DNA from: Candidatus Heimdallarchaeota archaeon
Lineage (GTDB): Archaea > Asgardarchaeota > Heimdallarchaeia > Hodarchaeales > LC-3
DNA: 10,035 bases
Direction: 5' to 3'
NCBI GenBank assembly: GCA_027364495.1
Contig: DAHXPE010000518.1
Coordinates: 1 to 10,035, forward strand
The position numbers and the translations under genes are program-made. A model generated the notes under the pieces. That model did not search any database, had not been told where the DNA came from, and worked only from the letters and a program-made list of their open reading frames with translations. Shown here in pieces: positions 5,998-10,035 of the stretch; within the stretch, counting starts at the first letter, position 1, and each line of letters starts with the position of its first letter.

Positions 5998-6762
5998 ATG
6001 CCATTTTATTCTGTTGATGGAAGAGAATTATATTATGAAATCATTGGTTCTGGACCACCTGTTTTTTTTATTCATGGGTTTTTAGGTGATGCTAAAAGTC
6101 ATTTTGGTAAGCAAATGAATGATCCTGCTTTAAATCAGAATTATACATTTGTTGCGCCTGATCTTCGAGGTTTTGGTAATTCTCAAATTGAGAAATATGC
6201 TAAATGGGGTGAACCACATACAGCTGCTCAATTGTTAACGGATATTGGCACGCTAATAACTGACTTACATCTTACTAACGTTATTATTGGAGGTTATTCC
6301 GTAGGAGCTGCCTTAGCTCTTGAATATGCAAAAACTCATCAAAGTTCAATTAAAGGAATTTTCCTTATTTCCCCAAGACCTTTTATCAATGAAAAAGGTA
6401 AATCAATGCCATTTCTTTCTAAAGAAAGACGTTCTTCTTCTAATTTTATCATGAGGTCGAGTGCTAATCTCATGTGGGGAGTTCTTAAAAGAACTCAAAA
6501 GGGCAGAGCTAGTAAATGGATTAAAAATAAAACCAAAAATAAAAAATTAATGGCTGAATTTGATTTAGTGAAAGACATTCCTTCTGTTTTAATATATGCT
6601 AATAAAGATTCGGTCACTCCTCAAATAGCATTTGAAGTTCTTAAAGAAAACATGGCCAACCTAGAAGTTGTTGAATTTGAAGGTGATCATGGTATTTTAC
6701 ATGAAAAGCCAGATGAATTTAACAAGGTTTTCAAAGAGTGGCTGGATAAAGTCGACAAGTAA
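5998..6762 (+). CDS. alpha/beta-fold hydrolase
   Basis: This 254-residue cytosolic serine hydrolase has the classical order of motifs: oxyanion HGF at 26-28, APDLRGFGNS at 53-62, nucleophile elbow GYSVG at 99-103 (Ser101), Asp204 in YANKDSVTP and His231 in EGDHGIL, giving a Ser-Asp-His triad. Residues about 125-190 form a basic, lysine/arginine-rich cap. The real substrate (ester, lactone, amide, epoxide or C-C bond) cannot be told. I chose the ATG at 5998 because GGAG lies seven bases before it and because the protein then begins MPFYSVDGRELYYE as usual in the family. An in-frame ATG at 5968 would add ten residues but has no ribosome binding site. The gene stands alone, with T tracts on both sides. 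Confidence 0.93.
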   Translation: MPFYSVDGRELYYEIIGSGPPVFFIHGFLGDAKSHFGKQMNDPALNQNYTFVAPDLRGFGNSQIEKYAKWGEPHTAAQLLTDIGTLITDLHLTNVIIGGYSVGAALALEYAKTHQSSIKGIFLISPRPFINEKGKSMPFLSKERRSSSNFIMRSSANLMWGVLKRTQKGRASKWIKNKTKNKKLMAEFDLVKDIPSVLIYANKDSVTPQIAFEVLKENMANLEVVEFEGDHGILHEKPDEFNKVFKEWLDKVDK

Positions 6763-6778
6763 TTTACTAAATCTATTA

Positions 6779-6786
6779 TTTTTTTT
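6779..6786 (+). terminator. T8 terminator after the hydrolase gene
   Basis: Eight T begin 16 bp after the hydrolase stop. A TATA-like TTTATTATTA near 6824-6833 may then start helicase transcription, but that promoter is uncertain. Confidence 0.45.
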
Positions 6787-6863
6787 CCTGTCTAGGTCTT
6801 ATTTTTATTATAGAAAATTTTCTTTATTATTAAAATCAATAACTTTGAATTATGTTTTTCTTT

Positions 6864-6870
6864 GGTGATT
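6864..6870 (+). promoter_or_regulatory. ribosome binding site that fixes the TTG start of the helicase
   Basis: GGTGATT contains GGTGAT, complementary to the ATCACC near the 3' end of archaeal 16S rRNA. It sits eight bases before TTG at 6879, the only start codon at a suitable distance in that frame, so it decides the start and supports an archaeal host. Confidence 0.65.
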
Positions 6871-6878
6871 AAACTAAA

Positions 6879-9500
6879 TTGGCTCGAGCTGATTTTTCTA
6901 CAAGAACCCTTTTCCTTAGTATCCGTGAGTTAGCAAATTTTTTGACTCCAAAATATTCTAGTTTGATTGAATATTCACCTATCCAGCTCAACGCCTTAGA
7001 ACAGGGTAGGAAATGGCATCAAAAAATTCAACAAGAATATTTGGATCAAAATCTTCATTCTAAAGCTGTTTATTCTTTAATTGAAGTATTTGTCTCTATG
7101 AATATATTTCAATTTGAAGGATGGAATATTGCTCTACGGGGTAGAATAGATATTCTTACTTTTGATTCTGGTCTTAATTCAGTTTTTATTTCTGAAATAA
7201 AAACAATATCATCTTCTATAGATAAAATTGTGGTCGATGATTTTTGGGAATTACAGGTAGTGTTCTATAGCTATTTGTTTAGACATATTGATGTTTCATT
7301 ACTTAAAAAACAAGATAACCTTGCATCTCTTCCTAAAAAATTTAATATTGCATATTTTAAAGACCTCATAATGCCAAAATTGATTGTAATCCAGACTTTA
7401 ACAGGTTTAAGACAAGAATTTAACCTTAGATATGATGAAGAAGCAATTAAAAATAAATTATTTACTGGCTCAAGGAAAATTTTACAATATTTTCTCCCAC
7501 GAATCAATCATTTCGAAAAATTCAGAATTTTACAGGATATTCCTTGGTTTTTCGATGAATATCGAAGCGGACAGGAAGAAAACCTGAACATCATAAGATC
7601 TGGTCTTAAAAGTAATCCTATTGCTATGCTAATCGGACCACCTGGAACGGGTAAAACAGCTTTGACACTTCGAGTTCTAATTGAACGAGCTATTTTGTAT
7701 CAAAAGCAAATTATGTACACAAGTACCAAGAATTCACAACAATTAGAAGTCTTGCATCTTATTAAATTGATTAATGTTCAATTAAAAAATCCACTTTGGG
7801 CTGTTGTATTACTAGCTAAAGAAAAATATTGTATAAAGGAAAATAAAGAAAACAAATCCTGCGACCCTTTTACCTGTGAATTTTTTTTAGCTATGAGCAA
7901 AAACCCTGTTCCTTTTATTGACATTTTTGAAAAAAAACCTATCATTGATAGTGAGTGGTTACGAGATTATGCAAGAGATACAAATTTATTCTGCCCATAT
8001 TATCAAGCAAAACAACTTTCTGGTTTTGCTGATTTTGTAATTGGCGACCAAAATTATCAGATTGATCCAGCTGTCAAATTAAGTATTTTAAAAAGACCTT
8101 CTCACCCTCTTTTGTTTTCTAAAAAGGGATTGCCATATTTGTATTTAATGGATGAAGCACATAATTTACCTTCACGAATTCGTGATGTCCTCTCATTACA
8201 AATTGAATTTTCTGAATATGATCAAATTTTAAATTATTTTGAGTCTTTAAGTAAACAACATAAGGAACTACAAGCTTTTTATCAGTTACTCAAATTATTA
8301 TTTGAAAAGCTCAGCAATCTCCCCATTGCAAAACCTCCGACTTCGTCAATGTTTTCTGCATTTGATTTATTAGATCAACCAGAGGATGAAATATCCGAAT
8401 TCAAAACACGAATAAATAATTTAAGACAGAAAACAGATGAAGGAGATTATATAGGTATAAAACTTAGTCAACAAGAAATTTTGGATTTGGAGCAATTATA
8501 TTACGATTTTTATAATTCTTTTTCAACTCTCGATGGTATTTTTATAAATATACAGGAGTTGAAAAACGATCAAAATTTAGTTTCATCATTATTCATTACC
8601 CGTGAGTTTATTGAGATATTAACAAAAATTTTATTAGTCCTTAAAGAAGAAGATTCATATAATTTTCACTGTTTTTACTATATAATCGACCAAAGAAAAG
8701 TTTTTGAAATATATTTTCTTAATATATCAAAGTATTTTCAAGAAGAGCTCAAAAATACTTCTGGAACTATTATTATGAGTGCAACACTGCATCCAGAGGA
8801 ATTTTATAGAGTATTGTTTGGTTTTAGTAATGAAGTAAATTACCTCAAATTGAATAATTATTTTCCTGTCGAGAACAGGCTAACATTAATTGTTAAAGAT
8901 ATTAAAACGAGATTTGCTGACTTAACAAATTATGATAATTTAAAATTTATAGCTCAAGTTGTTATCTCAATTAGTAAATCTAAAAAAGGAAAATACTTAT
9001 TCTTTGTACCCAATTTAGAACTAATTTCCATTCTTATCCAATTATTAAAGCCTTTTTATAGTATGTGCTTCAGTCAATTTGAAGAAAATTCGTTACAAAC
9101 ATCTTCAGAAGGAATATTTGTATGTGCACTCGGTAGTATTTATAGTGAAGGAGTGAATTTACCAGATCTAACAGGAGTAATAATTCTTTCGCCTGGGATT
9201 CCTCCTCCAAGTTATAAAAATAGTTTATTACAGGAATACTATAAACACAAGACAGGCAATGGATCGAAAGAAGAATCTTTTAATCTAGCTTTTAGAATAC
9301 CCGGTTTGAATAAAATACTACAAGCATCAGGAAGATTACATAGAAAAAGTGAAGATAAAGGAATTGTTTATTTATTAGGCGAAAGATTTGCTACGGAATA
9401 CTACCAAACATTTTATCCAGACTTTCTAAAACCGATTAAAGTTATTTCAACTAAAGAATTGAATTTAGAAATCGAAAATTTTTGGTCCAAATTTGATTAA
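6879..9500 (+). CDS. PD-(D/E)XK nuclease fused to an Fe-S XPD/DinG-type DNA helicase
   Basis: The 873-residue protein joins two enzymes. Residues about 35-205 are a RecB/Cas4-type nuclease: His47, Asp91 in RGRID, Glu106-x-Lys108 in ISEIKTI, and QVVFY (126-130), the QxxxY motif of that family. There is no Cys before 318, so it lacks the Fe-S cluster of Cas4 and AddB. Residues about 225-870 are a superfamily 2 helicase: Walker A GPPGTGKT (253-260); Fe-S cysteines 318, 328, 333 and 372 (FCPYY); DEAH (425-428); a long Arch-like insert to about 625; MSATL (633-637); YSEGVNLPD (755-763); and QASGRLHR (815-822). All motifs look intact. XPD and DinG are 5'-3' helicases, so processing of DNA flaps, R-loops or breaks in repair is likely but inferred. 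Archaeal XPD is normally a lone helicase of about 550-650 residues. No repair or CRISPR genes adjoin it. Confidence 0.93.
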   Translation: MARADFSTRTLFLSIRELANFLTPKYSSLIEYSPIQLNALEQGRKWHQKIQQEYLDQNLHSKAVYSLIEVFVSMNIFQFEGWNIALRGRIDILTFDSGLNSVFISEIKTISSSIDKIVVDDFWELQVVFYSYLFRHIDVSLLKKQDNLASLPKKFNIAYFKDLIMPKLIVIQTLTGLRQEFNLRYDEEAIKNKLFTGSRKILQYFLPRINHFEKFRILQDIPWFFDEYRSGQEENLNIIRSGLKSNPIAMLIGPPGTGKTALTLRVLIERAILYQKQIMYTSTKNSQQLEVLHLIKLINVQLKNPLWAVVLLAKEKYCIKENKENKSCDPFTCEFFLAMSKNPVPFIDIFEKKPIIDSEWLRDYARDTNLFCPYYQAKQLSGFADFVIGDQNYQIDPAVKLSILKRPSHPLLFSKKGLPYLYLMDEAHNLPSRIRDVLSLQIEFSEYDQILNYFESLSKQHKELQAFYQLLKLLFEKLSNLPIAKPPTSSMFSAFDLLDQPEDEISEFKTRINNLRQKTDEGDYIGIKLSQQEILDLEQLYYDFYNSFSTLDGIFINIQELKNDQNLVSSLFITREFIEILTKILLVLKEEDSYNFHCFYYIIDQRKVFEIYFLNISKYFQEELKNTSGTIIMSATLHPEEFYRVLFGFSNEVNYLKLNNYFPVENRLTLIVKDIKTRFADLTNYDNLKFIAQVVISISKSKKGKYLFFVPNLELISILIQLLKPFYSMCFSQFEENSLQTSSEGIFVCALGSIYSEGVNLPDLTGVIILSPGIPPPSYKNSLLQEYYKHKTGNGSKEESFNLAFRIPGLNKILQASGRLHRKSEDKGIVYLLGERFATEYYQTFYPDFLKPIKVISTKELNLEIENFWSKFD

Positions 9501-9510
9501 TAAAAATTTA

Positions 9511-9906
9511 TCAGAGTACAGCGATAGCTTCAACCTCAATTAGAATGTCTTTTCTAAAAAGGCTTTTGACTTCAACGGCTGTGCTTGCCGGGAGTTTATT
9601 ATTATCAATAAATGAATCCCTGACATCTCTAACAAATTGAATTTTAGATATATCAACTAAATAATAATTTAATTTGACAACATTATCGAATGTTGCACCA
9701 AAAGAATCTAAAATATTTTGTATATTTTCAAATACTTGTCTTGCTTGTAATCCGAGATCCGATCCTCCAACAAGATTTCCATTCTTATCTAAAGCTACCT
9801 GTCCTGAAATATAAAGAGTTTTTGAACCAGTAGTTTCTACCACATGTGTATAGCCCGTTGGTTTGTGAATGTTAACGGGATTGATTCTTTTTATAATAAA
9901 ATCCAT
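9511..9906 (-). CDS. RidA/YjgF/YER057c family protein (non-canonical, no catalytic Arg)
   Basis: The 131-residue protein fits the trimeric RidA fold: NPVNIHKPTGYTHVV near the N-terminus, LYISGQVALD (31-40), the helix QARQVFENIQNIL, VVKLNYYLVD (77-86) and C-terminal EVEAIAVL. RidA hydrolyses reactive imines/enamines with a conserved Arg (Arg105 in E. coli) in PARS. Here the same place reads PAST (106-109), with Ser108 in the Arg position, so classic imine deaminase activity is doubtful and the protein belongs with the Rid subgroups lacking that residue. Glu125, equivalent to the conserved Glu120, is kept. I chose the ATG at 9906 (AGGT eight bases upstream); an ATG at 9942 adds 12 residues unlike the family and lacks a ribosome binding site. 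It is tail to tail with the helicase, with only 10 bp between stops, so 3' ends of the transcripts probably overlap. Confidence 0.92.
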   Translation of the reverse strand: MDFIIKRINPVNIHKPTGYTHVVETTGSKTLYISGQVALDKNGNLVGGSDLGLQARQVFENIQNILDSFGATFDNVVKLNYYLVDISKIQFVRDVRDSFIDNNKLPASTAVEVKSLFRKDILIEVEAIAVL

Positions 9907-10035
9907 TATTAAGTACCTAAATAGCCGTTGGTTTTCATTCAATTAAAAAATCGCAGTATATATCACTATAAGGCCTATCTACATTAGGATAAAAAGAAAT
10001 GTCAATTTGTAGAATAATAAGTATAAAACATTCAT

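Noticed and set aside
6668..6868. 66-codon plus-strand frame overlapping the end of the hydrolase
   Set aside because: It begins inside the hydrolase's catalytic His region and runs into non-coding AT-rich DNA; the product is low-complexity.
7430..7442. ATGATGA resembling a C/D-box RNA C box
   Set aside because: It lies inside the helicase reading frame and I found no matching D box and closing stem nearby.
6879..7500. Calling the N-terminal nuclease domain Cas4 or linking the protein to a CRISPR system
   Set aside because: There are no cysteines for the Cas4 Fe-S cluster, no other cas genes and no repeat-spacer array in the window.
7271..7507. 78-codon minus-strand frame within the helicase gene
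   Set aside because: It is antisense to the nuclease half of a gene with intact motifs and has no start signal.
10018..10035. Minus-strand ATG at the window edge (18-residue frame)
   Set aside because: It stops after 18 hydrophobic residues with no ribosome binding site in view; 9943-10035 is best treated as the upstream region of the RidA-like gene.

Overview
The window is about 10 kb of AT-rich DNA (roughly 30% GC by eye) and reads best as an archaeal chromosome. Evidence: TATA-box-like elements (TTTTATAT, TTTAAATA, TTTTATATAA) sit 40-50 bp before several starts; the helicase is preceded by GGTGATT, a match to the archaeal anti-Shine-Dalgarno; genes are mostly single or in very short operons separated by oligo-T tracts; and there is an M42 (TET-type) aminopeptidase and an XPD-type helicase. 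A mesophilic or moderately thermophilic lineage is likely, possibly Asgard-like, but no rRNA or other phylogenetic marker is present, so the lineage is a guess.

Layout. 1-90 (+): probable 3' end of an unidentified gene. 255-2871 (-): a copper-export unit made of copA (Cu(I) P1B-type ATPase) and, 31 bp downstream, a 72-residue Cys/His/Met-rich protein, with its own TATA box and a 10-bp-armed inverted repeat upstream. 3080-4195 (-): M42 family metallo-aminopeptidase. 4440-4583 (-): a very small 47-residue CxxC...CxxC protein, set among several inverted repeats. 4937-5317 (+): an unrecognised 126-residue protein with a TTG start and an inverted repeat between TATA box and start. 5470-5820 (+): stand-alone CheY-like receiver. 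5998-6762 (+): alpha/beta hydrolase. 6879-9500 (+): 873-residue fusion of a RecB/Cas4-type PD-(D/E)XK nuclease to an Fe-S XPD/DinG-type helicase. 9511-9906 (-): RidA-family protein lacking the usual deaminase arginine, tail to tail with the helicase.

How the genes relate. Only copA and its small neighbour clearly form a functional unit: Cu(I) detoxification, with the small protein a candidate metal carrier or sensor. The others look like independently transcribed housekeeping or accessory genes. The most unusual items are the nuclease-helicase fusion, the cysteine-rich copA companion, the 47-residue zinc-ribbon-like microprotein with its symmetric DNA elements, and the orphan 126-residue gene with a candidate operator. 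I found no tRNA, rRNA, CRISPR array, insertion sequence or phage gene.
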